A DNA stretch of 64,000 nt from Allosphingosinicella vermicomposti (GTDB taxonomy: Bacteria > Pseudomonadota > Alphaproteobacteria > Sphingomonadales > Sphingomonadaceae): NCBI RefSeq assembly GCF_003012815.1, contig NZ_PXYJ01000003.1:124001-188000 (forward strand). Reading direction: 5' to 3'. Below are positions 9,753 through 17,308 of the stretch, one piece after another. The number at the start of each line of letters is the position of its first letter. Within the stretch, counting starts at the first letter, position 1. Below the pieces are notes generated by a model. That model saw only the letters and a list, made by a program, of their open reading frames with translations. It did not search any database and was not told the DNA's origin. The position numbers were made by a program, and so were the translations under genes.

Positions 9753-11075
9753 TCAGGCGCCGTGTTCGTAACCGAGACGGTCGGGCAGCGGCATATCTTC
9801 GCCATCATCTTGCAGGACAAGACCCGATCCTTCGCAGACCTTGCCGATCATGGTGATGGGAAGGCCGAGATCGGCGGCAATCGCTTCGATGCTGTCCCGC
9901 GCAGACGGTGGCGCCGCGAAGAGCAGTTCATAATCATCGCCCGCCTGTGCGGCATAGATCCGCGCCGACCGGTCCGCACCATTCATGCTGAGATAGGCGG
10001 CTGACAGAGGAACCTGGGCGAGATCGATCAGCAGCCTGGCCTTGCTGGCTTGCCCCATACGAAACGCATCGATCAGCAGGCCGTCCGACACATCCATCAT
10101 CGCATGGACAATCGGCGCGAGCCTCTGCCCCGCCGCCAATCGAGGCTGCGGGCGGCGATAGCGCTCGGCGAGAAGAGCGGGCCCTTCCCGTTCGCCCCGC
10201 GCAACGGCGAGCCCCGCGCCTGCATCGCCGATCGTGCCCGTTACGAAGAGAAGATCGCCGGGCCGGGCACCGGAGCGCGCGGGCGCCGCATTGCTTTCCC
10301 CGATCGCGGTCAGCCCCAAAACCCGCGCCGAACCGGACGGCACCGCCACGGTATCGCCGCCCAGCAAAGGCGCGTCGAAAGCCGTCGCCGCCTCAGCCAA
10401 CCCGCCGATGAAGGCGCGATCCCATTCCGCATCGCCGGACAGGCAATAGCCGGTCAGCAACCCAACGGGCCGCGCACCCTTCGCCGCAAGATCGGAAAGG
10501 TTCACCGCGACCAACTTCCACGCAATGTCGGCGGGCGGATCGGTGGGGAGGTAGTGGACGCCCTCCACGACCATGTCGTGGGTCAAGACAAGGTGCCTGC
10601 CCCCGATTTCCAACACTGCCGCATCGTCGAAAAGCCCGCGCGCGGCGGAATGGAAGGAGATCGACCGCAAGGATTGAATAAAGTCGCGTTCTAAAGCCCT
10701 CCCCCTCGATGGGGGAGGGTTGGGTGGGGGTGATGCCGGGCGTAGAGCGGCGGAGATCGTCGTGGCCACACCTGTCCTGTTCCCAAGCACCTCATTGTTC
10801 CAGAAGCGAAGAACACGATAGCCCTCAGCTTCGATCACACGCGTGCGTTCGGCATCCACTTCGTCCGAATGCTGCCCACCATCTACTTCCACAACCAGCT
10901 TTGCCCGATGACTGGCGAAGTCTGCAATATAATGCCGGATAGGGACCTGCCGTCGAAATCGCTGCTCAGGGAAATCCTCCCGCAGCAAGCGCCACATGGC
11001 CTTCTCAGCTTCTGTGGGATTGCAGCGAAGTTCTCGCGACCTCTTCGTCACCTCTGATGGAGGATGATTTTTCAC
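9753..11075 (-). CDS. thiL: Fusion: DUF559 endonuclease-like domain + thiamine-monophosphate kinase
   Basis: 440 residues. Residues 1-112 are a DUF559 domain (Vsr-like PD-(D/E)XK fold) with RSRELRCNPTEAEKAMWRLL, FRRQVPIRHYIADFA and the signature VVEVDGGQH. Residues 113-127 (SPPPNPPPSRGRA) are encoded by the palindromic repeat R1. Residues 128-440 are a complete ThiL/AIR-synthase fold: DDAAVLE, THDMVVEGVHY, LLGGDTV, DVSDGLLID, AGDDYELLFA. ThiL phosphorylates TMP to TPP. The ThiL part has no plausible start codon of its own; a TTG eight codons in would cut off conserved residues. ThiL synthesis therefore seems to depend on reading through from the GTG at 11075. nusB is next upstream, as in normal nusB-thiL operons, so the nuclease module looks like an insertion at the thiL 5' end. 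Confidence 0.85.
   Translation of the reverse strand: MKNHPPSEVTKRSRELRCNPTEAEKAMWRLLREDFPEQRFRRQVPIRHYIADFASHRAKLVVEVDGGQHSDEVDAERTRVIEAEGYRVLRFWNNEVLGNRTGVATTISAALRPASPPPNPPPSRGRALERDFIQSLRSISFHSAARGLFDDAAVLEIGGRHLVLTHDMVVEGVHYLPTDPPADIAWKLVAVNLSDLAAKGARPVGLLTGYCLSGDAEWDRAFIGGLAEAATAFDAPLLGGDTVAVPSGSARVLGLTAIGESNAAPARSGARPGDLLFVTGTIGDAGAGLAVARGEREGPALLAERYRRPQPRLAAGQRLAPIVHAMMDVSDGLLIDAFRMGQASKARLLIDLAQVPLSAAYLSMNGADRSARIYAAQAGDDYELLFAAPPSARDSIEAIAADLGLPITMIGKVCEGSGLVLQDDGEDMPLPDRLGYEHGA
10696..10735 (+). repeat. R1 repeat, copy a (inside the DUF559-thiL frame)
   Basis: A 40-base GC-rich element whose first half is a hairpin (CCCTCCCCC...GGGGGAGGG), followed by a tail ending GGGGGTGATG. 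Its minus-strand reading encodes the proline-rich linker between DUF559 and ThiL. It is the inverted partner of copy b at 11095. Confidence 0.9.
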
Positions 11076-11094
11076 AGGGGCACCTTACGCCAAC

Positions 11095-11134
11095 CATCAC
11101 CCCCACCCAACCCTCCCCCATCGAGGGGGAGGGC
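11095..11134 (-). repeat. R1 repeat, copy b (between nusB and the DUF559 start)
   Basis: The sequence of copy a in opposite orientation, essentially base for base. Together the two copies bracket the DUF559 segment (10736-11094) as inverted terminal-like repeats. Confidence 0.9.
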
Positions 11135-11150
11135 GATAGGCGTAGGGCAC

Positions 11151-11606
11151 TTAGCCCCTCACATCCTTCGCGATCGCGTCGAGGAGGCCGTTCACGAAGG
11201 CGGACTCCTTTTTGTCGTAGAAAGCGTGTGCAACATCGACATATTCGGAAATGACGCTGCCGGTGGGCACGTCGATGCGGGCGGCAAGTTCATAGGCGCC
11301 GGCGCGGAGGATCTGGCGCATGGGCTTGTCGAGGCGGGAGAGGCTCCAGCCGTCCGCGAGGCGCTTTTCGATCATCGCGTCCAACTCTTCGCGGCGCGCG
11401 TCGACGCCGGTCACGACATCGTCGAAGAAGTCCACCTCCGCATCGGTATATTCGACCTCCTCGATCGTCGCGCCGAGCCGATGTTGGTGGAATTCGTGGA
11501 GCAGAGTGCGGAGCGGCGTCTTCTCCATTTCCAGCTGATAAAGGGCCTGCACGGCGGCAAGCCGGGCGGCGGAGCGGGATTTCGAACGGGCGGGAGTCGC
11601 GGACAT
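11151..11606 (-). CDS. nusB: Transcription antitermination factor NusB
   Basis: 151 residues from the ATG at 11606 (MSATPARSKSRSAARLAAVQALYQ). The all-alpha NusB signature includes RLAAVQALYQLE near the N-terminus and VISEYVDVAHAFYDKKESAFVNGLLDAIAKD at the end. NusB binds boxA of rRNA leaders with NusE (S10). An upstream in-frame Met at 11642 lies too far out for the family. Downstream lies the R1 repeat and then the DUF559-ThiL fusion; elsewhere nusB usually precedes thiL directly. Confidence 0.95.
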   Translation of the reverse strand: MSATPARSKSRSAARLAAVQALYQLEMEKTPLRTLLHEFHQHRLGATIEEVEYTDAEVDFFDDVVTGVDARREELDAMIEKRLADGWSLSRLDKPMRQILRAGAYELAARIDVPTGSVISEYVDVAHAFYDKKESAFVNGLLDAIAKDVRG

Positions 11607-11652
11607 GGGCGCGGCATAAAGATGTGATGCGAAAAACGCCACACCCCCCGCC

Positions 11653-11733
11653 CGTCATTCCGGCGCAAACCGGAATCTCTTCGAGGCATAGGCGTCTTTT
11701 CGTCATGAGATCCCGGCTTTCGCCGGGATGACG
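11653..11733. repeat. R2 paired palindrome, copy a
   Basis: Two hairpins, CGTCATTCCGGCG...CCGGAATCTC and GAGATCCCGGCTTTCGCCGGGATGACG, arranged head to head around a spacer of about 30 bases. It fills the gap between divergent nusB and the M48 protease gene. Confidence 0.85.
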
Positions 11734-11797
11734 TCGGGGGCCGTTCATTCCGTGTTCGCTCTCGCCTTGTCACTTAGCCTCGGCTAGCGTCCGATCC

Positions 11798-12769
11798 ATG
11801 CCGAAACTCTTGCCCTTTCTCGCGCTGCTCGCGCTCGCTGCCCCGGTCGAGGCGCAGCCGGGCGCGCCTTTGCTCGCCTTGCAGGCCATGGATCAACGCG
11901 TCGCCACCATCGGCCATCGCATCGCCATCGCCAATCGCGAAATCTGCCCGAAGGTGGAGCCGGTGCCCGGCTTTTCGGTTCACGTCCTCGATCAATATGA
12001 TCGCAAGGCGCGGAAGATCGTCGCCGCAACCTTCGGCTTCACCGACACGCCCGTCATACTTCTCGTCGCGCCGGGCTCCGCCGCCGAGCGTGCGGGGCTG
12101 AAGGTCGGCGATCAGATTGCGGCGATGGGCGGGCAATCACTCGCCGCGCCGCCTTCCAAGAAGCGCGGCTATGCGCGGGTGAAGGCTTTCGAGGAACGGC
12201 TGGAAAGCCTGCTCGCGGCTGGCCCCGTGGCGCTCACCATCGTTCGGGGCGGTCAAAGCGAACCAGTCACCCTTGAGCCCGAAACCGGCTGTGCATCGCG
12301 CGTGCAGCTCATCCCGGCCCGGCGCCTCAACGCGGCGGCGGACGGCACTTATGCGCAGCTCACCACCGGCATCGTCGAATTCACCAAGAATGACGACGAG
12401 CTCGCAATTATCGTCGCGCATGAAATGGCGCACAATATTCTCGATCACCGCGCCCGGCTCGACGCGCAGAACGTCTCGCGGGGGCTGCTCAAGGTGATCG
12501 ACGGCAGCGCGGGCAAGATCAAGGTGACGGAGGAAGAGGCCGATTATCTCGCCCTCTATCTGATGGCCCGCGCCGGCTTCGACATCGGTGCCGCGCCCGG
12601 CTTCTGGGACCGTTATGGCCGCGCGATGGGTCCGGGCTTCCTGTCCGACGGCACCCATCCCGGCCGCGGCGCGCGGATGAAGGGCGCGCGGGCCGCGATC
12701 GTCGAGATTCAAGCCAAGCAAGCGGCTGGATTGCCGCTCACCCCGGAACTGCCGGTTATCTTCCCTTAA
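11798..12769 (+). CDS. M48-family metallopeptidase with internal PDZ domain, exported
   Basis: 323 residues. A signal peptide occupies residues 1-20 (LLALAAPVEAQ). A PDZ-like segment lies around residues 85-160 (LLVAPGSAAERAGLKVGDQIAAMGG). A gluzincin domain follows with HEMAH at 208-212 and the third ligand region EEEADYLALY at 245-253. The arrangement predicts a periplasmic zinc protease whose PDZ domain selects substrates or regulates access. The PDZ sits ahead of the protease domain, unlike BepA, which carries TPRs after it. It is a single gene on the plus strand with repeats on both sides. Confidence 0.85.
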   Translation: MPKLLPFLALLALAAPVEAQPGAPLLALQAMDQRVATIGHRIAIANREICPKVEPVPGFSVHVLDQYDRKARKIVAATFGFTDTPVILLVAPGSAAERAGLKVGDQIAAMGGQSLAAPPSKKRGYARVKAFEERLESLLAAGPVALTIVRGGQSEPVTLEPETGCASRVQLIPARRLNAAADGTYAQLTTGIVEFTKNDDELAIIVAHEMAHNILDHRARLDAQNVSRGLLKVIDGSAGKIKVTEEEADYLALYLMARAGFDIGAAPGFWDRYGRAMGPGFLSDGTHPGRGARMKGARAAIVEIQAKQAAGLPLTPELPVIFP

Positions 12770-12776
12770 ATCTTAT

Positions 12777-12853
12777 CGTCATTGCGAGAAGCGAAGCGAC
12801 GAAGCAATCCAGCGGCACCGGTCTGGATTGCTTCGCTCACGCTCGCCATGACG
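12777..12853. repeat. R5 paired palindrome
   Basis: CGTCATTGCGAG...GAAGCAATCCAG followed by the inverted partner CTGGATTGCTTCGCTCACGCTCGCCATGACG. It lies between the convergent M48 and pirin genes. It is the only copy of this family in the window. Confidence 0.8.
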
Positions 12854-12862
12854 ACGAGTGGA

Positions 12863-13762
12863 TCAGGGATAGCTGACCGTCATCGGCACTTCGGGAAGCG
12901 GGATGCGATCCTCGGCATCGTCTGGCACCAGCGGAAAACGCTCGGCCTTCCAGTCCTGACGCGCCTGGCGGATGCGCTCCCGGTCGGAAGACACGAAATT
13001 CCACCATACGTGACGCGGCCCATCCATCGTCGCACCGCCGCAGAGCATCACGCGCCCGCCTCTTTCAGAGCGGAGCGACGCGCTGATGCCGGGCCGCAAG
13101 ACATATAATGTTTGAGGAGCGAGCGGCATTCCATCGAGGTTCGCCTCGCCTTCCGCGAGATAAAGCGCACGTTCGTCGGCGGCGGGATCGATCGGGATCG
13201 CGCCGCCTGCTCCCAGGGCGATGTCGGCATAGATGGTTTCGCTGTGGCATGTGACCGGCGCGGTGCGACCCCACAGGCTTCCCATCACGATGCGGGCCTG
13301 GACGCAGCTATCCTCAATGATCGGCAAGGCGTCCTTCGCGACATGTTCGAAAGCCGGATCCATTTCCTCCTTCGCCTGCGGAAGGGCGAGCCAGGTCTGG
13401 ATGCCCGACAGTTCCGGTCCGCCCGGGCGAACGGACGCTGGCGAGCGTTCGGAATGGACGATGCCCTTTCCCGCCGTCATCAGATTAACCGCGCCCGGCT
13501 CGATCGTGCGGAAGGTGCCGAGCGAATCCCGGTGATCCATCGCGCCCGCGAACAGATAAGTGACGGTGGCGAGATTGATGTGCGGATGCGGACGGACGTC
13601 GACCCCTTGGCCCGGCGGCAGATGCGCGGGGCCCATCTGATCGAAGAAGATGAACGGCCCCACCATTGTCCGCTCCTTATGCGGCAGGGTGCGATGCACC
13701 TTGAACCCGCCGAGATCGTGGGTGGTGGGGAGGAGAGTCTGGAGAATGAGATCGTCGGTCAT
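12863..13762 (-). CDS. Pirin family protein
   Basis: 299 residues from the ATG at 13762. The bicupin pirin fold is shown by VHRTLPHKERTMVGPFIFFDQMGP, the metal-binding PHPHINLATVTYLFAG with its closely spaced histidines, and GKGIVHSERSP. Bacterial pirins include quercetin 2,3-dioxygenases and redox-responsive regulators of metabolic enzymes; the sequence alone does not say which. The downstream end converges on the M48 gene across the R5 element. Confidence 0.9.
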   Translation of the reverse strand: MTDDLILQTLLPTTHDLGGFKVHRTLPHKERTMVGPFIFFDQMGPAHLPPGQGVDVRPHPHINLATVTYLFAGAMDHRDSLGTFRTIEPGAVNLMTAGKGIVHSERSPASVRPGGPELSGIQTWLALPQAKEEMDPAFEHVAKDALPIIEDSCVQARIVMGSLWGRTAPVTCHSETIYADIALGAGGAIPIDPAADERALYLAEGEANLDGMPLAPQTLYVLRPGISASLRSERGGRVMLCGGATMDGPRHVWWNFVSSDRERIRQARQDWKAERFPLVPDDAEDRIPLPEVPMTVSYP

Positions 13763-13807
13763 GGCGGGGCTCCGTTTCACCACCACTTTATCCCCCACCC
13801 CACTGAT

Positions 13808-13893
13808 CGTCACCCTGAACTTGTTTCAGGGTCCATGTCGAAGACAGTCATGTTGTCCGCAGTATGGATGCTGAAACAAGCTGAGCATGACGG
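13808..13893. repeat. R3 paired palindrome, copy a
   Basis: CGTCACCCTGAACTTGTTTC...GGGTCCATG and the inverted partner ATGGATGCTGAAACAAGC..GCATGACGG around a short centre. It lies between the 5' end of the pirin gene and the 3' end of bolA. Confidence 0.85.
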
Positions 13894-13899
13894 GCGGGG

Positions 13900-14184
13900 T
13901 TATTCGCCGGGCGCCCGCGCCTTGATTGCAAGCGCATGGACGCGCTCCTTCAACAACTCGGCAAGCGCCTGATTGACGAGGCGCTGGCGCTGGACGCGGT
14001 TTAGCCCCTCGAAACGCGTTGAGACGATCTCCACGGTGAAATGGCTCTCGCCGCGCGGATCGTGCCCGGCATGGCCGCGATGCTGTTCGCTGTCGTCCCG
14101 GACGATGAGGTGCGACGGGTCGAGGCTTTCCTCGAGGCGCTTCGTGATTTCTGCGGCAACGGGGCCGGTGAAAGTGTCTGACAT
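13900..14184 (-). CDS. BolA family protein
   Basis: 94 residues from the ATG at 14184. The sequence has the BolA class-II KH-like fold: LIVRDDSEQHRGHAG, SHFTVEIVSTRFEGLNRVQRQRLVNQAL. The histidines in HRGH and SHF are the usual Fe-S sharing positions with monothiol glutaredoxins. BolA proteins act in Fe-S cluster trafficking and stress morphology. It is divergent from the J-domain gene with only 22 bases between start codons, so both promoters must overlap or lie within coding sequence. Confidence 0.92.
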   Translation of the reverse strand: MSDTFTGPVAAEITKRLEESLDPSHLIVRDDSEQHRGHAGHDPRGESHFTVEIVSTRFEGLNRVQRQRLVNQALAELLKERVHALAIKARAPGE

Positions 14185-14206
14185 ATTCCCCATATAGGCC
14201 GTTTGC

Positions 14207-14815
14207 TTGGCGAAAGGCAGCAGGGTTTTGAGCGACGGACGGGTAAGGCACACGCGATTCCACGGGCGGATGGAAACGGATGGCCGCGCCTGCTCCGCGC
14301 CGGGCTGCCGGGAACCGGGCGAGTTTCGCGCGCCGGCCGGCCGCGGCGCCAATTTCGACGGCCCGGGCGCATGGCGCTGGCTCTGCCTCGACCATGTCCG
14401 GGCATTCAACAGCGGTTACAATTATTTCGAAGGCATGAGCACCGACGAGATCGAGGCGGCACAGACGCCTTATGGCGGCTGGGACCGCGAAACCCGCGCC
14501 TTCGCGACGGCGGGCACCACGCCCCCGCCCAAATGGGCCGACTTTGCCGATCCGCTCGACGCCATCGGCGCCCGCTTCAAACGCCGCACGGGTGATCGCA
14601 AGGACGGCAAGGAATTGAGCGAGCAGGACCGGAAATCGCTGCGTGTTCTGGGCCTCGACGTCGACGCCGACCGCAAGGCGCTCCGCCAGCGCTACACGGA
14701 GCTCGTCCACAAATTCCATCCCGATCGCAATGGCGGCGACCGCAGTCACGAACGCGCGTTGCAGGCGGTGATCGAAGCCTATCAGCAGCTGAAAGGCCGA
14801 CCTGCTTTTGCGTGA
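14207..14815 (+). CDS. J-domain (DnaJ-like) protein with N-terminal Cys/His region
   Basis: 202 residues if translated from TTG at 14207; no ATG exists before residue 22 and no clear ribosome site is seen. A TTG at 14228 is an alternative. An N-terminal segment with Cys29, Cys34, Cys60 and His63 could bind a metal. The C-terminal J domain spans about 144-197 with the HPD tripeptide at 171-173 (KFHPDRNGGD). J proteins stimulate the Hsp70 DnaK ATPase. It resembles a small sphingomonad protein conserved next to bolA; its client is unknown. Confidence 0.82.
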   Translation: MAKGSRVLSDGRVRHTRFHGRMETDGRACSAPGCREPGEFRAPAGRGANFDGPGAWRWLCLDHVRAFNSGYNYFEGMSTDEIEAAQTPYGGWDRETRAFATAGTTPPPKWADFADPLDAIGARFKRRTGDRKDGKELSEQDRKSLRVLGLDVDADRKALRQRYTELVHKFHPDRNGGDRSHERALQAVIEAYQQLKGRPAFA

Positions 14816-14823
14816 GTCAAAAA

Positions 14824-14908
14824 CGTCATCCTGAACTTGTTTCAGGATCGATTTTGTCGGTAACGCGACGTCATCGGCATGGATGCCGAAACAAGTTCAG
14901 CATGACGG
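14824..14908. repeat. R3 paired palindrome, copy b
   Basis: CGTCATCCTGAACTTGTTTC and the inverted partner GAAACAAGTTCAGCATGACGG. It lies in the convergent gap between the J-domain gene and the AHSA1 gene. Confidence 0.85.
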
Positions 14909-14914
14909 GAAAGG

Positions 14915-15382
14915 TTAGCCTCTGGCCATGCCTTCCGCGATCTCCGCGAGCTGGCTTATCACCTGTCCCCAACCGGCCTCGAACCCCATCTTCTGATGCT
15001 GCTCCACCGCCTCTTCCGTCCAATGCCGCGCCGCCACCTTGTAGCGCGTCTTGCCAGTCCCTGCGTCCTCGAACGTGCAGATTCCGACCATGAACGGTCC
15101 CTGCGGCATCCAGCCCGCCTTGAATGCGTCGGTGAAGACGATCCGTTCATTCGGCGTCACTTCCAGGAACACGCCGTCCCCTTCCGACGTCTCGCCATTC
15201 GGCCCGGTCATCACCACGGCCGAGCGGCCGCCGGCGCGGAAATCCTGCTCGATCACCCGGGTCGTCCAAGGCCTGGGCGCGAACCATTCTTCCAACCGCT
15301 CTGTCCAGGCGCGGTAGACGATCTCGCGCGGGGCATCGATGATGCGGGTGATCGACAATTCCAATCCGTTCGTATCGGTCAT
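14915..15382 (-). CDS. SRPBCC / AHSA1-domain protein
   Basis: 155 residues from the ATG at 15382. The START/Bet v1-like fold of the AHSA1 group is shown by ITRIIDAPREIVYRAWT near the N-terminus, EWFAPRPWTT, and a C-terminal helix GFEAGWGQVISQLAEIAEG. Such proteins bind hydrophobic ligands and often accompany ArsR-type or HxlR-type regulators and VOC enzymes. It is the last gene of the minus-strand operon that starts at 18477, 13 bases after the GST gene. Confidence 0.88.
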   Translation of the reverse strand: MTDTNGLELSITRIIDAPREIVYRAWTERLEEWFAPRPWTTRVIEQDFRAGGRSAVVMTGPNGETSEGDGVFLEVTPNERIVFTDAFKAGWMPQGPFMVGICTFEDAGTGKTRYKVAARHWTEEAVEQHQKMGFEAGWGQVISQLAEIAEGMARG

Positions 15383-15395
15383 CTTGCGGATATCC

Positions 15396-16055
15396 TTAAT
15401 CGCGGTCCGGTGCGCCGGGCGGGAAGAGGTCACGATAGGGCCGCGCCTCATCCACCGCTCGGGCGAAAGCAGGCCGAGCCAGCAATCTCGCGCGATAGGA
15501 TTTGAGATTTCCGCAAGCCTCCGGGATCGGATGCACCCAATCGGCATAGAAGAGCGAGGGCGCGGCGGCACAATCGGCAAGGGTGAAGGCTTCACCCGCC
15601 CCCCACTCCCGGCCATCGAGCCGCTGGTCGAGCCAGGCATAGCTCCGGTCGAGCAGCGCCTTTGCCTCCGCGACGTTGATGGGATCGCGATCCGCTTCGA
15701 GCCGGATGAAATCGGCGACGATACGCTGCATCGGCGTCATCACATAATTGTCGAAGACGCGGTCCATCATGCGAATCTCGAGCGCGGCCTCGCGGTCTTC
15801 CGGCACGAAGCGCACCGGCCCGGCATGATGAAGATCGAGATATTCGACGATCACGCTCGCTTCGGCGACCATGCGACCATCGTCCACCAGCATCGGAAAC
15901 TTGCCGATCGGCCAGAGCGCCGCGAAGCGCGCGCCATTGTCCGGCTCGTCCGGCCCGAGCGCGCGATAGTCGAACGGCGTGCCATTCTCGTAAAGAGCGG
16001 TCAGAACCTTCTGGCAGTAGGAGGAAAAAGGGTGGGCGAAGAGTTCAAGCGCCAT
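15396..16055 (-). CDS. Glutathione S-transferase family protein
   Basis: 219 residues. The N-terminal thioredoxin-like domain reads LFAHPFSSYCQKVLTALYENG..., with the SSYCQK active-site area, then GKFPMLVDDG and EASVIVEYLD for glutathione binding. An all-alpha C-terminal domain follows (AGEAFTLADCAAAPSLFY, with the N-capping box). It probably conjugates glutathione to an electrophile. It overlaps the upstream VOC gene by 11 bases. Confidence 0.92.
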   Translation of the reverse strand: MALELFAHPFSSYCQKVLTALYENGTPFDYRALGPDEPDNGARFAALWPIGKFPMLVDDGRMVAEASVIVEYLDLHHAGPVRFVPEDREAALEIRMMDRVFDNYVMTPMQRIVADFIRLEADRDPINVAEAKALLDRSYAWLDQRLDGREWGAGEAFTLADCAAAPSLFYADWVHPIPEACGNLKSYRARLLARPAFARAVDEARPYRDLFPPGAPDRD

Positions 16056-16524
16056 GTGCCGCCGCCTCCAGCGCCGCGATGTCGAGCTTCTTCATGCCCA
16101 TCATCGCCTTGAAGGCGCGCTGAGAACGGGAGGGGTCGGGATCCCCCAGCAATTCGTTCATTCGCTTTGGAACGATCTGCCACGAAAAGCCGTATCTGTC
16201 CTTCACCCAGCCGCATTGCTCCGATTCCGGAACCGCCGACAGCGCGCCCCACAGCCTGTCCACTTCCGCTTGGTCGTCGCACATGATTTGGAGGGACACG
16301 GCCTCGTTGGGCGTGAAATAGGGACCGCCGTTGAGCGCGGTGTAAGACTGACCGGCCAGGGTGAATTCCACCATCAGCACGTCGCCTTGTTTCCCCGCCG
16401 GATAATCGTCCGGCGCGCGATGAACCTTATCGATCCGGCTGTCGGGGAGAAGGGAGACATAGAATTTCGCCGCTTCCTCGGCCTGCTTGTCGAACCACAG
16501 GCAGGGAATGATCTTGTCGCTCAT
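16045..16524 (-). CDS. VOC superfamily protein, PhnB/3-demethylubiquinone-methyltransferase-like type
   Basis: 159 residues from the ATG at 16524. It has MSDKIIPCLWFDKQAEEAAKFYVSLLPDS, FTLAGQSYTALNGGP, FTPNEAVSLQIMCDDQAEVDRLW and CGWVKDRYGFSWQIVP, the pattern of PhnB-like VOC proteins. The ATG overlaps the stop of the upstream VOC gene (ATGA), and its own end overlaps the GST start, so translation is coupled on both sides. Substrate unknown. Confidence 0.88.
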   Translation of the reverse strand: MSDKIIPCLWFDKQAEEAAKFYVSLLPDSRIDKVHRAPDDYPAGKQGDVLMVEFTLAGQSYTALNGGPYFTPNEAVSLQIMCDDQAEVDRLWGALSAVPESEQCGWVKDRYGFSWQIVPKRMNELLGDPDPSRSQRAFKAMMGMKKLDIAALEAAAHGA

Positions 16525-17297
16525 GCCGTCTCTCCTTTGAAATTCGGGCGCATCCCGACCAAGGCGAACATCGCGCCTCGCGGATCCTTGGCCTGAACGA
16601 TCCACGCGCCGCCAGGCACTTCGACCGGCCCCATCAGGATCGTGCCGCCGCCCGCCTTGATCCGATCGATCCCGGCATCGACGTCGGGGACGGAGAAATA
16701 GAAGAGCCAGGCTGGATGCGGCATGTTGGGATTGTTCATCATCGCGCCGGTTGCCTGCGCCCCGCCGGTCGCGAAGAGCTGGTATGTCCCCATCGCGCCC
16801 ATGTCCATCGCCTCATCCTTCGTCCAACCATAATGGCCCGAATAGAAGGTGAAGGCCTTCTCCCAATCGATCGTGTGAAGCTCGTTCCAGCCCACATGGC
16901 CGGGCGCCATGAAGGGCGCGGGATCGGCATTGCCGTCCGATCCTGCGAAGAGGACGAAAACCGCGCCTTGCGGGTCGGCGACGACCGCGAAACGGCCGAT
17001 GCCGGGAATGTCGGCGGCGCTCTTGTGAACCGTCCCGCGATCCCGTTCCAGCCGCGCCGCTTCCTCGTCCACATCGTCGACGCCGACATAGCCGAGCCAG
17101 ACCGGCTCCATTCCGGCGCCTTCGGGCGGGAAGGGCATGACGCCGCCCATCGCCCGGCCGTTCGCGGAAAGGACGACGTAGCGGGGCCCACCCATGTCCA
17201 TTTCCTCATATGTCCAGCCGACCACGTCGCCGTAGAAGCCGAGCGCGCCGTCCACGTCGGTGGTGACAAGCTCATGCCAGATGAATTGGCCCGCCAT
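16521..17297 (-). CDS. VOC family protein with two glyoxalase-like modules
   Basis: 258 residues from the ATG at 17297. Two halves each carry the VOC beta-alpha-beta-beta-beta pattern: FIWHELVTTDVDGALGFYGDVVGW near residue 5 and VGWNELHTIDWEKAFTFYSGHYGW near residue 135. Each half ends with a metal-site-like segment (ADPQGAVFVLF and KDPRGAMFALVG). Such double-VOC proteins include glyoxalase/bleomycin-resistance and extradiol dioxygenase relatives. Third gene of the operon. Confidence 0.88.
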   Translation of the reverse strand: MAGQFIWHELVTTDVDGALGFYGDVVGWTYEEMDMGGPRYVVLSANGRAMGGVMPFPPEGAGMEPVWLGYVGVDDVDEEAARLERDRGTVHKSAADIPGIGRFAVVADPQGAVFVLFAGSDGNADPAPFMAPGHVGWNELHTIDWEKAFTFYSGHYGWTKDEAMDMGAMGTYQLFATGGAQATGAMMNNPNMPHPAWLFYFSVPDVDAGIDRIKAGGGTILMGPVEVPGGAWIVQAKDPRGAMFALVGMRPNFKGETA

Positions 17298-17308
17298 AAC
17301 GCCTCTCC

